64,000 nt of DNA, from positions 10,696,001 through 10,760,000 of the forward strand of contig NC_133401.1 in the NCBI RefSeq assembly GCF_047511655.1. Direction: 5' to 3'. Under the pieces are notes generated by a model that was given only the letters and a program-made list of their open reading frames with translations, was not told the DNA's origin and made no database searches. This document shows, in pieces, positions 1 to 10,882 of this stretch. Every line of letters begins with the position of its first letter. The stretch's first letter is position 1. The translations under genes were made by a program, and so were the position numbers. The stretch is from Castor canadensis (taxonomy: Eukaryota > Chordata > Mammalia > Rodentia > Castoridae).

Positions 1-1
1 G

Positions 2-2808
2 AGAGAAGTAATAAAAATAAGAGCTGAAATCAACGAAATAGAAACCAAAAAAACCATACAAAGAATTAATGAAACAAAAAGTTGGTTCTTTGAAAAAATA
101 AACAAGATCGATAGACCCCTGGCAAACCTGACTAAAATGAGGAGAGAAAAAACCCAAATTAGTAGAATCAGGAATGCAAAAGGGGAGATAACAACAAACA
201 CCATGGAAGTCCAGGAAATCATCAGAGACTACTTTGAGAACCTATATTCAAATAAATTTGAAAATCTAAAAGAAATGGACAGATTTCTAGATACATATGA
301 TCATCCAAAACTGAACCAAGAGGAAATTAATCACCTGAATAGACCTATAACACAAAATGAAATTGAAGCAGCAATCAAGAGTCTCCCCAAAAAGAAAAGT
401 CCAGGACCTGATGGATTCTCTGCTGAATTCTATCAGACCTTTAAAGAAGAACTGATACCAACCCTCCTTAAACTGTTCCATGAAATAGAAAGGGAAGGAA
501 AACTGCCAAACACATTTTATGAAGCCACTATTACACTTATCCCAAAACCAGGCAAAGACACCTCCAAAAAGGAGAACTATAGGCCAATCTCCTTAATGAA
601 CATTGATGCAAAAATCCTCAACAAAATAATGGCAAATCGAATTCAGCAACACATCAAAAAGATTATTCACCACGACCAGGTAGGCTTCATCCCAGGGATG
701 CAGGGGTGGTTCAACATACGAAAATCAATAAACGTAATAAACCACATTAACAGAAGCAAAGACAAAAACCACTTAATCATCTCAATAGATGCAGAAAAAG
801 CCTTTGATAAGATCCAACATCATTTCATGATAAAAGCTCTAAGAAAACTAGGAATAGAAGGAAAGTTCCTCAACATTATAAAAGCTATATATGACAAACC
901 TACAGCCAGCATTATACTTAACAGAGAAAAATTAAAACCATTCCCTCTAAAATCAGGAACAGACAAGGATGCCCACTATCTCCACTCCTATTCAACATAG
1001 TACTGGAATTCCTAGCCAGAGCAATTAGGCAAGAAGAAGGAATAAAAGGAATACAAATAGGTAAAGAAACTGTCAAAATATCCCTATTTGCAGACGACAT
1101 GATCCTATACCTTAAAGACCCAAAGAACTCTACTCAGAAACTTCTAGACATCATCAATAGCTATAGCAAGGTAGCAGGATATAAAATCAACATAGAAAAA
1201 TCATTAGCATTTCTATACACTAACAATGAGCAAACGGAAAAAGAATGTATGAAAACAATTCCATTTACAATAGCCTCAAACAAAATCAAATACCTAGATG
1301 TAAACCTAACAAAAGATGTGAAAGACCTCTACAAGGAAAACTATACACTTCTGAAGAAAGAGATTGAGGAAGACTATAGAAAGTGGAGAGATCTCCCATG
1401 CTCATGGATTGGTAGAATCAACATAGTAAAAATGTCTATACTCCCAAAAGTAATCTACATGTTTAATGCAATTCCCATCAAAATTCCAATGACATTCATT
1501 AAAGAGATTGAAAAATCTACTGTGAAATTTATATGGAAACACAAGAGGCCACGAATAGCCAAGGCAATACTCAGTCAAAAGAACAATGCAGGAGGTATCA
1601 CAATACCTGACTTCAAACTATATTACAAAGCAATAACAATAAAAACAGCATGGTACTGGCACAAAAACAGACATGAAGACAAGTGGAACAGAATAGAGGA
1701 TCCAGATATGAAGCCACACAACTATGAGCAACTTATCTTTGACAAAGGAGCTAAAAATATACGATGGAGAAATAGCAGCCTCTTCAACAAAAACTGCTGG
1801 GAAAACTGGTTAGCAGTCTGCAAAAAACTGAAACTAGATCCATGTATATCACCCTATACCAAGATTAACTCAAAATGGATCAAGGATCTTAATATCAGAC
1901 CCCAAACTCTTAAGTTGATACAAGAAAGAGTAGGAAATACTCTGGAGTTAGTAGGTATAGGTAAGAATTTTCTCAATGAAACCCCAGCAGCACAGCAACT
2001 AAGAGATAGCATAGATAAATGGGACCTCATAAAACTAAAAAGCTTCCGTTCATCAAAAGAAATGGTCTCTAAACTGAAGAGAACACCCACAGAGTGGGAG
2101 AAAATATTTGCCAATTATACATCAGACAAAGGACTGATAACCAGAATATACAGGGAACTTAAAAAACTAAATTCTCCCAAAACTAATGAACCAATAAAGA
2201 AATGGGCATGTGAACTAAACAGAACTTTCTCAAAAGAAGAAATTCAAATGGCCAGAAAACACATGAAAAAATGCTCACCATCTCTAGCAATAAAGGAAAT
2301 GCAAATTAAAACCACACTAAGATTCCACCTCACCCCTGTTAGAGTAGCCATCATCAGCAACACCAACAACAACAGGTGTTGGCGAGGATTCAGGGAAAAA
2401 GGAACCCTCTTACACTGTTGGTGGGAATGTAGACTAGTACAACCACTCTGGAAAAAAATTTGGAGGCTACTTAAAAAGCTGGACATCGATCTACCATTTG
2501 ATCCAGCAATACCACTCTTGGGGATATACCCAAAAGACTGTTACTCCAGAGGCACCTGCACACCCATGTTTATTGCGGCACTATTCACAATAGCCAAGTT
2601 ATGGAAACAGCCAAGATGCCCCAGCACTGACGAATGGATTAAGAAAATGTGGTATCTATACACAATGGAATTTTATGCAGCCATGAAGAAGAACGAAATG
2701 TTATCATTCGCTGGTAAATGGATGGAATTGGAGAACATCATTCTGAGTGAGGTTAGCCTGGCTCAAAAGACCAAAAATCGTATGTTCTCCCTCATATGTG
2801 GACATTAG
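2..2808 (+). pseudogene. L1 ORF2 (reverse transcriptase part), one frameshift
   Basis: ORF2 of L1 encodes the endonuclease/reverse transcriptase that drives target-primed reverse transcription. Seen here are the RT region, including the segment around [10 protein letters not shown] (about 790-830) and the catalytic FADD box at 1087-1098, then the C-terminal region ending in SLICGH at 2808. The reading frame changes once, near 955-961. Upstream protein ends [10 protein letters not shown] where the family reads [12 protein letters not shown], consistent with loss of one A in a run before agacaagg. Apart from this the 2.8 kb are open, which indicates a young copy. The endonuclease domain is outside the window. 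Confidence 0.93.
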
Positions 2809-3300
2809 ATCAAGGGCAAACACAACAAGGGGATTGGACTATGAGCACATGATAAAAGCGAGAGCACACAAGGGAGGGGTGAGGATAGGTAAGACACCTA
2901 AAAAACTAGCTAGCATTTGTTGCCCTTAATGCAGAGAAACTAAAGCAGATACCTTAAAGCAACTGAGGCCAATAGGAAAAGGGGACCAGGAACTAGAGAA
3001 AAGGTTAGATCAAAAAGAATTAACCTAGAAGGTAACACCCACGCACAGGAAATCAATGTGAGTCAATGCCCTGTATAGCTATCCTTATCTCAACCAGCAA
3101 AACCCCTTGTTCCTTCCTATTATTGCTTATACTCTCTCTACAACAAAATTAGAGATAAGGGCAAAATAGTTCCTGCTGGGTATTGAGGGGGGGAGCGGGA
3201 AGGGGTGGAGTGAGTGGTAAGGGAGGGGGTGGGGGCAGGGGGGAGAAATGAACCAAGCCTTGTATGCACATATGAATAATAAAAGAAAAATGGAAAAAAA
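2809..3300 (+). other. L1 3' UTR with G-rich tract and A tail
   Basis: This non-coding tail carries the G-rich polypurine stretch (about 3187-3242, several runs of three or more G) typical of rodent L1 3' UTRs, followed by an aataaaag-type signal and an A-rich tail. The same sequence recurs at 11441-11970 (sense) and, inverted, at 49811-50197 and 15315-15414. Confidence 0.9.
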
Positions 3301-3382
3301 AGTCAACCTCAAAAAAAAAAAAGTTATTGCCAAGCCATTCAGCAAACAGTATGTGAAAAAAAAAATAAAAAAAATAATAAAA

Positions 3383-4080
3383 GACTAAGTATGGTTACTA
3401 AGATATCATGTCCTATTCCATGTAGAAGGCTGTACATATGGGAAAAGGACCTTTGTAGATGTCATTTAAGGGTATTTAGATGGCAAGATTATCTTGGATT
3501 AGCCAGATATGCCCTAATGTTATCTCTTCAGAAATGAGATGGAGGGAGGTTTGACACAGACAGAAAGGAGAAAAAGCAATATGAATACAGTAGACAAATA
3601 ATACAGTGATGTGTCCACAGTCAAGAAAAGCTGCAGCCACCAAAGCTGGAAGAGGCAAAGTGTAGAGTCTGCCCTGAAAACTCTCAGGTATCTCTGCTTT
3701 CCAAAAGTCTAATATTGGCCCACATTTCCAGGCTTCATAGTTATGAGACATTACATTATTATTGTTTTAAACTACCATTTTTTGGTAATTTGTTGTAAAA
3801 GCTCTTGGAAACTAACACAAATGGAACTCAGGGAGAATCCAAACTAAGGGTAAGACTAGCACTAATGTTGCTGTTTGTAATCCTGTTGATCAGCATTCTA
3901 ATGCTGCACATTAGTAGGTGGGAGGAAACTTGTATAATGAAAAAATACACATGGAACTCCACAGAGAACAGGAAGGCAAAAGGCAGTTGTAGAATAAATA
4001 TTGGTGACTTTTACAGGAAGATGATATCTGGTTAGTAGTACCTTACATAGTCTCTTTATTCAAAAATATTCATGACACAA
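3383..4080. other. intergenic, nothing recognised
   Basis: About 700 bp of AT-rich unique sequence between two L1 pieces. No exon, RNA gene or named repeat could be recognised. Short ORFs on both strands look accidental. Confidence 0.5.
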
Positions 4081-4081
4081 C

Positions 4082-4730
4082 AAAAGAAATAGTCTCTAAA
4101 CTGAAGAGACCACCCACAGAGTGGGAGAAAATATTTGCCAGCAGGGAACTTAAAAAACTAAACTCTCCTAAAATCAATAAACCAATAAAGAAATGAGTAA
4201 CTGAACTAAATAGAACTTTCTCCAAAGAAGAAATTCAAGTGGTAAAAAAACACATGAAAAAATGCTCACCATCTCAGGCCATAAAGGAAATGCAAATCAA
4301 AACCACACTAAGATTCCACCTCACCCCTTTTAGAATAGCCATCATCAAAAACACCACCACCAACAGGTGTTGATGAGGATGTGGGGAAAAAAGAACCCTC
4401 ATGCACTGCTAGAGGGAATGCAAGCTAGTGCAACCACTCTGGAAAAAAAATATGGAGATTTCTTAAAAATCTAAACTTAGATCTGCCATATGATCCAGCA
4501 GTCCCACTCCTAGGGATATACCCAAAGTAAAGCAACACAGGTTACTCCAGAGGCACCTGCATACCCATGTTTATTGCAGCACTATTCACAATAGCCAAGT
4601 TATGGAAACAGACAAGATGCCCCAATCCTGATGAATGGATTAAGAAAATGTGGTATTTATACACAATGGAGTTTTACTCAACCATGAAGAAGAATGAAAT
4701 CGTATCATTTGCAAGCAAATGGAATGCCAG
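4082..4730 (+). mobile_element. L1 fragment, ORF2 C-terminus, internally deleted
   Basis: The sequence aligns by eye with 2053-2730 of the left-edge L1: the same order of motifs, from caaaagaaatggtctctaaa to the caagttatggaaacag and aatggattaagaaaatgtgg blocks. It carries stops, indels and an internal deletion near 4141. It is older than the left-edge L1 and lacks the 3' UTR. It ends where the 530-bp repeat begins. Confidence 0.88.
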
Positions 4731-4755
4731 TTCTAAGATTTGTGAACTGCAATGC

Positions 4756-5285
4756 AGGCAGACAGAGTTGCCTTCTCAGCTTCAGAGAGCACAGTGAGGT
4801 CCAGAAATGACTGCCAAAATCCACAGAATTACAGTAATGAGGAAAGACCCAGGTTACCAACAGTGAGTGCCTCCTCTGTCCACATAAAGGCTGTGTACTT
4901 TGAGTATCTGTGTCAGTCAGATCCTGCTGTATCTGTGTCAGGCAAGTTCCCTTGAGATTAGGCCCCAGGACAGTCAGCAGGTAGTTGGTACCAAGGCTTC
5001 ACAATGGTGTTTGGACACCTGGAGTCAATCATCAATAATATACCCAGAATCCCCAGACTTTGGGGTGTGGAGTCTGAGGGCACAGGTGATCCCAATTCCC
5101 CTTCTGCTGAACTAGGCTAAGATGGTGGGGACCAATGTGAATTTGTTAGCTATAAAGACTTAAGTGTATCATCCCCTTTTTATCTGGATCCAAGGTATTT
5201 CTTCATGGAAACTAACACTGAGTTGATAGGAAATGGAACTTTGTCTCTTAGAGATGTAGATAGGGAGGCTGGTTTCTAGGTCAGG
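4756..5285 (+). repeat. 530-bp direct repeat, copy 1
   Basis: This segment is clearly homologous over its whole length to 15878-16402, in the same orientation. Shared blocks include gcagagttgccttctcag, ggcacctggagtcaatcat (ggacacctgg in this copy), ggcacaggtgatcccaattc and agagatgtagatagggagg. Substitutions and small indels are scattered throughout. No TG...CA ends, target duplication or coding frame is evident. It is either a remnant of an old tandem duplication around the kappa V segments or an uncatalogued dispersed repeat. Confidence 0.85.
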
Positions 5286-6600
5286 TTGATGTCTGCACTC
5301 ATTGCTCTATGAGGAATGCAGCATTATTGCATGCTATGGTCATGCACCTAGCAGAAGACACCCTCACCTAAGAGAAAGGGCCTTCCTACTCATCTGCTTT
5401 CTGGAAAACCAGGCTCGGGAGGACCTGAGACTGAGTCCCTAGAAATGTTCTCATTTTGAGTCTGGCAGAGGGAAATTTCCCAGGTGTTTTATTATTGGTC
5501 TTCTTTTTTCTTGCAGAGAATTGAACTTAGGATGCCAAACTGATCCAGGAGCTGATGTTTATTTTATCCTAATCAGTTTCTTAGAGTTGGAGGAAGAAAC
5601 AGAGTTTTCATTGATGTTATCAGGTCTGACACCAGTACTCATCATTCTTGCTGATGAACTGCAAGAAGTATTACCAAATGTCAGAAAGGGGAGTTTAATG
5701 TGAGCATCTCCAATCTAGGAGAGAAGTGCAGTCCATTTTCTTCTAGGGTAGCTTTGGACAATGACAGATCTGTGAGTGACACCCTCCCTGAGGAAACACA
5801 GCATTATCTTTGCATATGTACATTAAATTGTTTGGTATCATAGGGTAAATTAGGGATTAGTGGCCAAAGCAAAATGACTTTGAGTATATTTTATGTGTTT
5901 CATAGTAGGCATGGCAATTATTATTTTTTAAATTTAGAATTCATTAATAGTACAAGGGTATTTCATGTACAGTCCCTTTTGAGGCAGCTATCCCCCTCTT
6001 TTATATTCCTTTAACCCCCCCTCCATCCTTCCAGTTTTTTAAATAAATGTAGACATTCTGTAATGAGAGAAGAGCATGAAGCAAGTGTAGGGGGTATTGA
6101 GAAGAAGGAAAAATTCTTGGCAACATCAGAGTTACTTTCTCCAGATTTTCTCATGCTCTCATCCTTTCTGTGGCTTGAACTTTTGTTAGAGGCCCAAATA
6201 GCCTTCTAGTTGATCCCTTTTATTTCCATTTTTATTCAATTAAGTTGTGTCAGATAGATTCCTATAGCTTGTAAATAAAAAGAGCAGCTTTCATGTATAG
6301 TATTACCTGTTGCCACTTATCATATACATAATAAATTAAAATAAAATTTAAAAATTTGGAAAAAGAAGCAATTGTGTACTTACAAAATGTTATTTCCCCT
6401 CAAACACAAACGTCAGAGTAAATTGACGACCTATAGCCTCACCCTTTAAGGTCTATTATGTATTGTTTACAAAGATGTGCTAAATAATTAAAATACAAGT
6501 AAGAAATACTTTGCATATTTAGGTACATTTCAAGTTTGCTAAGTGTCCCAAAAATGTCTTTTATAATAAAATGGCCCTGTGGGAGAAAAATGTTTTCTGT
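5286..6600. other. intergenic; small L1-like antisense scrap
   Basis: Mostly unique AT-rich sequence. Around 5925-6050 there is a T-rich/C-rich stretch (ccctcttttatattcc, ccccccctccatcc) resembling an inverted L1 3' UTR end. An open frame at 5521-5703 has no recognisable family. No other feature is seen. Confidence 0.45.
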
Positions 6601-6718
6601 AGGCAAATCTGTGCTGTCTCATCTGGCCTGGGACACATGGCCTACTAGGTAGGCATTTGCTGAGTTATTGAGATGAGCCAGTCCTACAACTGTGCCCACC
6701 TTGGTGCAGCCTCTAGTG

Positions 6719-6726
6719 ATTTGCAT
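6719..6726 (+). promoter_or_regulatory. Ig V-gene octamer ATTTGCAT
   Basis: A perfect octamer (Oct-1/Oct-2 site) lies 87 bp upstream of the leader ATG at 6813, the normal arrangement of kappa V promoters. It survives although the V segment behind it is decayed. Confidence 0.85.
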
Positions 6727-6812
6727 TTGTGCAAGCACAACCCACTTCCCCAGTGACTTCTTAACAGGCTGGTCATGTCCTGTGTAGGAGTCATTCCCAG
6801 TCAGGGTCCAGC

Positions 6813-7220
6813 ATGAACATGAGGACCACTGCTCAGCACCTAGAGCTCTTAGTGCTCTTGCTCCCAAGTAAGGAAGGGCAATATTTGGAATTTCATCATT
6901 CCAGTATGTCTAGTGCTGCCTGGCTCTACTGGGGAGACTTCTTGAAACATCAAATATGTGGGATTTTTTGTTCTTGTGTCAGGTGTGAGATGTGACCCAG
7001 TCTCTACCCTCCTTTTAGCTTCTTTTGGAGACAGAGTCACCATCACTTGCTGATCCAGTCTAGTATCAGCAGAAACCAGGGAAAGCACCTATGCTTCTGA
7101 TGTATGATGCATCTATTTTGAAATCTCGGGTCCCATTGAGGTTCAATAGCATTGGATCTGGGACAGATTTCATTCCCACCATTAGCAACCTGGAACCTGA
7201 AGATGAGTATGACAGTAGCC
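6813..7220 (+). pseudogene. IGKV1-like kappa variable segment, pseudogene
   Basis: The leader exon 6813-6867 is 55 nt (MNMRTTAQHLELLVLLLP...), the same length as IGKV1 L-PART1, with donor gtaagg at 6868. The V exon begins after a gtgtcag acceptor at 6983. It retains the gtgtgagatgtgac leader end, GDRVTITC-like FR1 coding, the FR2 remnant cagcagaaaccagggaaagc, and FR3 ([19 protein letters not shown]). It is broken: the start of FR1 is shortened, most of CDR1 to early FR2 including the conserved Trp region is deleted, and frames and stops no longer agree. No recombination signal heptamer was found after FR3. It is in the same orientation as the intact IGKV 2.9 kb downstream. Confidence 0.88.
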
Positions 7221-7925
7221 TAGACATAGAACCACAAATCATAATAGAAGCTTGCCATGGAAGGAAGCAGAAGTATGAGGCTGGGCTGCCACAGGTGCTC
7301 CTCCTGCTGCCCCCACTGATGGGAGCATTTCTTAGATGTAGTAAGGCTCTGAAGGTCACTGGGAGGTTCTGGTAGAATTGTCCAGGAAATTTCCTCTGCA
7401 CTTTAACACTCTGTCCTCCTGATAGTCTCCAGCACCACAAACAATCAATTTACAACAATTCATGACCTGATTTAATAAAGGACACAAGTTATTACACCTC
7501 AGAAGCCAGGGTACTGGCATCATTATGGATTTGAATGGAAAGAGAAGTCACTCAAAATACTCCAAGCAAAAACTATTTAATTAGAAAGAAGTGGAGTGAA
7601 AACTAAAACCTTTGTTTTTTAATTTTTTTTACTCAGGCATTTCTTTCATATGCCATTTACCAATTGCGTCAAGATAGTTGAGGCCTCTAGTTAGGAATGA
7701 TTTGGGATAATGACAAACAGTCCGATAGCATTTAGTACAGATTTCAGATTATGCACTGTGAAAACATTGCCATTACGAGGCACTAAATTCCACAGAAGCT
7801 CATAGCATTAAGCAGCTTGACTGAGGTGGGTTTGGTAGGAGGTGCTAACTGCAGAGCAAATCAGAACTTGACTACTGACTACGGAACAGTGCATGCGCTC
7901 CAGGCCAATGTAAGTTGTAACACAC
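7221..7925. other. intergenic, nothing recognised
   Basis: Unique sequence downstream of the V pseudogene. Open frames on both strands across 7091-7440 are accidental readings of the broken V exon and its flank. No RNA gene or clear repeat is seen. Confidence 0.5.
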
Positions 7926-8190
7926 ATGGCTACAATGATTGATTTATGTCCTTCTCTTTATATGGCTCAATATTCTATTTTCACACATGAATACATAGTA
8001 CTTCCACCATATTTTTCTTCCTTCCCACCCTTTCCTTCTGCCTCTCCCTCTTTCTGGTACCAACACCCAGACAGGATATATATAAATATATATCCAGAAT
8101 TGTTTAATCCCCTCTATTACTCTCCTTTCTGTCTTAGTCCTCATCTTATGGTGATTTCAACAGGTTTGACTGTCCCATATTCATAATAAT
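7926..8190 (-). mobile_element. L1 3' end fragment, inverted
   Basis: It matches the order of blocks in other antisense L1 tails of this window: ttttcacacatgaatac, ccaccatatt, accaacacccagacagg, cttatggtgatttcaacagg. The same blocks are seen near 15040, 41630 and 50270. It is short and degraded. Confidence 0.75.
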
Positions 8191-8912
8191 ACTACAATCT
8201 TTAAACACCTACAGTGTGTTGATCAGGGAAGTAAACATAAGAAGCAGCAGATTACTTGGTGTGTTCCCAGAAGTGAGAGTCACATGCCACTGGAAGTGTT
8301 GGCTACCTTACCATGTGAAACTCAGACCTGTCTAGGAAGACAAGGTGTTGAGTGCTAATGTTCTCACCTGCCTGAAGCACTTCTACACCTCAGCCTGATG
8401 GTGCAAAAATTGTCCCAGAACTTAACATAAGTATGGGTAAATCATACTTGAAGAAACACACTAAGAATGTACTGCTACATTCATGTTTATAGACTTGGAA
8501 ACTGAGGCAAAGAGAGGTTAACCTGATCATCATCACACAACCCTTAAACTATGAGCTTCATAAAAACTCAGGTCTTTTGACTTCATGTGTGTCATGATAA
8601 CGTTTGGGCCATTGGATGGACAATCCCTAGATGGGGATGCAAAACTTATTGCTTCAATGGATGGAGATTTGCTTGTATCCTGGGGTAGGATTATTAAAAC
8701 TGTTTCCATTATAGGTAGAGAAAAATGGGAAGGCAAAGGAATTAAGAATAATGCACAAGATTTATGGAAATGATGGTAAGAATGACAGGATGTAATATAC
8801 AGACTCAAGCAAACTGTAGAGGGAATCACCATTAAACCAACAATTAATATCCCATGTACTCAATTCTGACAGACATGTGGAAGGAAAAACCAGAGAAGAT
8901 TCCATTTAGATC

Positions 8913-8913
<1 letters not shown>
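8191..8913. other. intergenic, nothing recognised
   Basis: Unique AT-rich sequence without a recognisable exon, RNA or repeat. Confidence 0.45.

Positions 8914-8964
<51 letters not shown>
8914..8964. repeat. (GT)n microsatellite, about 25 units
   Basis: An uninterrupted GT dinucleotide run of about 50 bp between the two kappa V segments. Such alternating purine-pyrimidine runs can adopt Z-DNA and are length-polymorphic. Confidence 0.97.
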
Positions 8965-8967
<3 letters not shown>

Positions 8968-9617
8968 TGTTTTTCACATTGTTGGAGAGACATAGGCTTG
9001 AATCTGGTTAGGTGTATAGATTGTACAGTATGGACAGAGTAGATAATAGATCACCCAACAAAAGTCCCTTGCCTGCTGGACAGCACTATCAGCTTTCATC
9101 AGGGAAATGGTGTCTGTATCTAATAGTTATAGCCAAGGTCCTGCTCATCTGCACAATTTTGGTCTTCATTGTATGTATACTTCTGATCCTGAGTGTTGTT
9201 CTTTATGAAGTCTTATAAAAATGTGGTGGTTTCAGAGACTTCAGAAAAAAAGCACTATACAGTAAAGTGAAGAATTAACTGAAATATAAATAAATCTCTT
9301 GTCAGTGACTCATTTCATATGATCCAACCATGCAGTGAAGGAGATGTTTATGTACATTGGCATTAGAGAGAAATGGGACATAGGCAATTATTTCCTCTCT
9401 CAACAACCCTATACCAAACACCATCTGGATCAGCCTAGGCAGATAGTATAGCGAAAGGAAATGGGAATTGATGTATGTAACCACAAAGAGAAAGTTTTCC
9501 CTCAGGCTAAAGCAATGACCTTTTTTAATCTAACCATGTGATGTGAGTTGCTCAAGTGTGAAAAAGAGGAGGGATATGTCTCTGCAGGTGTTGGTGCATC
9601 TCACTCTGACTAAGCTG
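8965..9617. other. 5' flank of the IGKV gene
   Basis: Unique sequence upstream of the V promoter. No repeat or exon is recognised. Confidence 0.5.
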
Positions 9618-9625
9618 TTTTGCAT
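9618..9625 (+). promoter_or_regulatory. kappa V promoter octamer (TTTTGCAT)
   Basis: A one-mismatch octamer lies 97 bp upstream of the leader ATG at 9722. It is followed by atttctc and a TATA-like acataaat near 9659-9667. Position and context match the Oct-dependent kappa V promoter, which drives germline and rearranged transcription in B cells. Confidence 0.75.
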
Positions 9626-9721
9626 ATTTCTCTCAGCTCAGCCTGCTATCCTGGGGCTACATAAATGCCCCTGTTAGGGTTTTGGAGTGTGAACTGCCTC
9701 AGATAGGACATAGAGTGACCC

Positions 9722-10259
9722 ATGGAAGCTGCAGCTCAGTTCCTCTGCCTTCTGTTACTCTGGCTCCCAGGTGAGAGGATCAAGGGATTCTTCTGCACAT
9801 CTGTGGACTCTGAATTTTGTTGAATCCTGTGACCTAACACCTATGCTCAGCAACACAGAAATTAATGCTAATTGCAGTGAAAGGGTCCTGGCTCTTCTGG
9901 AAAGGCAAAAAATACTGTTTAAGTTACACAGTTGACATTTTTGTTTCATTCCCAATCTCAGATACCACTGGAGAACTTTCTGTGACACAGACTTCATCCT
10001 CTTTGTCTTTGAATCCAGGAGAAAGTACCACACTTTCCTGCAGAGTCAGTCAGGGTGTTGGCAGCTACTTAGCCTGGTACAAGCAGAAACCTGCACAGAT
10101 TCCCAGGCTCCTTGTTTTTAGTGCATCCACCAGGGCCACTGATGCCCTAATCCGGTTCAGTGGCAGTGGGTCTGGGACAGACTTTACTCTCACTATCAGT
10201 AGCCTGGAGCCTGAAGATGTTGCAGTTTATTATTGTCAGCCATTTGGTAGCTGGTCTTC
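9722..10259 (+). CDS. Immunoglobulin kappa variable gene, IGKV3-like, apparently functional
   Basis: Two exons. The leader exon 9722-9770 encodes [16 protein letters not shown], a hydrophobic signal peptide, with donor gtgag. The V exon 9962-10259 follows a tctcag acceptor. The split codon gives DTTG and then [18 protein letters not shown], which resembles human IGKV3 (MEAPAQ...DTTGEIV). The hallmark residues are present: first Cys in TTLSC, Trp in [10 protein letters not shown]3 [28 protein letters not shown] with the second Cys, and a short germline CDR3 (CQPFGSWSS). No stop or frameshift was seen. The product is the variable domain of an antibody light chain after joining to a J segment. 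Unusual choices are Lys in WYKQ, and TDALIRFSG where the family usually has TGIPxRFSG. It may lie in the main kappa locus or be an orphan V; one window cannot decide. Confidence 0.93.
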
Positions 10260-10287
10260 CACAGTGATTCAACATGTAACAAAAAAC
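10260..10287 (+). promoter_or_regulatory. V(D)J recombination signal, 12-spacer
   Basis: Directly after the V exon: heptamer CACAGTG (10260-10266, consensus), a 12-bp spacer (10267-10278) and nonamer ACAAAAAAC (10279-10287, close to ACAAAAACC). A 12-RSS 3' of V is the kappa configuration and would pair with a 23-RSS at a J kappa segment through RAG1/RAG2. Confidence 0.95.
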
Positions 10288-10755
10288 TCTGTGAGACCAT
10301 CCATGTGTTTTACCTTAACCAGCTACTTCCTTTGTGGGCAACTGTTGTTGTTTTGGATACTCAGTTTCAGCATTTTTGTCTATAATCGAAAATTTTGAGG
10401 TTGGGAAAAGTTGCTCTATGGCATGATTTGTACTAGATTTCCAGAGATTTTCTCAGCCAGTTTCAAGAGCAATTTCAGTGCCTATGCAATGGATCTGCTT
10501 GAACCACACCTCCAGCCCTAAGCAATAGATCTGACTCCTGAGTAGTATTTCTAAAAGTACACATGCCAAGTTCAGTAAGGCAACACCACCACTACAACCA
10601 CCAATAAATAAAAACTGGAAAGGAAGTGTTAAAACATTAATAATTCACAAATGAAAGGATGATGTGCAGAAAAACTTCAGAAAATCCAGTGTAATTAGAA
10701 TTAAGTAGCAAAATGGCAATTCATTGGTTTCAAGTTCAATATGCAAAAATCTCTT
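10288..10755. other. 3' flank of IGKV gene, nothing recognised
   Basis: Unique sequence. The open frame of the V exon runs on to 10398 by chance past the recombination signal. Confidence 0.5.
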
Positions 10756-10757
10756 TG

Positions 10758-10882
10758 GTGTGTTTAGACAAGGTGACACAGGCCTGTAATTCCCACATTT
10801 AGAAGTGTGAGGGAGGAAGATCATGAGTTTGAAATCGGTGTTGGCTATTTAGTGAGACTCTATTTCAAAAATACCAAAAGAA
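10758..10882 (+). mobile_element. B1-like SINE
   Basis: 7SL-derived monomer: ggtgacacaggcctgtaatt, then ggaggaagatcatgagtttg and ctatttagtgagactctattt, followed by an A-rich end. Diverged copy. Confidence 0.82.

Larger units (their letters stand above)
1..3382 (+). mobile_element. L1 LINE, 3' part of a young element (5' end outside window)
   Basis: This is an L1 retrotransposon in sense orientation. ORF2 is open from the first bases of the window, so the endonuclease part, ORF1 and the 5' UTR should lie to the left. ORF2 ends at 2808 and is followed by about 480 bp of 3' UTR with a G-rich tract near 3187-3242 and an A-rich tail. After the first A tail (about 3293-3301) come short unique pieces separated by more A-runs, to about 3382, which may be transduced flank. 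Its 3' UTR differs only at scattered positions from the copy at 11441-12012, so both belong to one recently active subfamily. Confidence 0.95.

Noticed and set aside
10279-10398. Extension of the V-kappa exon as a longer protein
   Set aside because: The open frame continues by chance beyond the recombination signal; germline V exons stop being coding at the heptamer.
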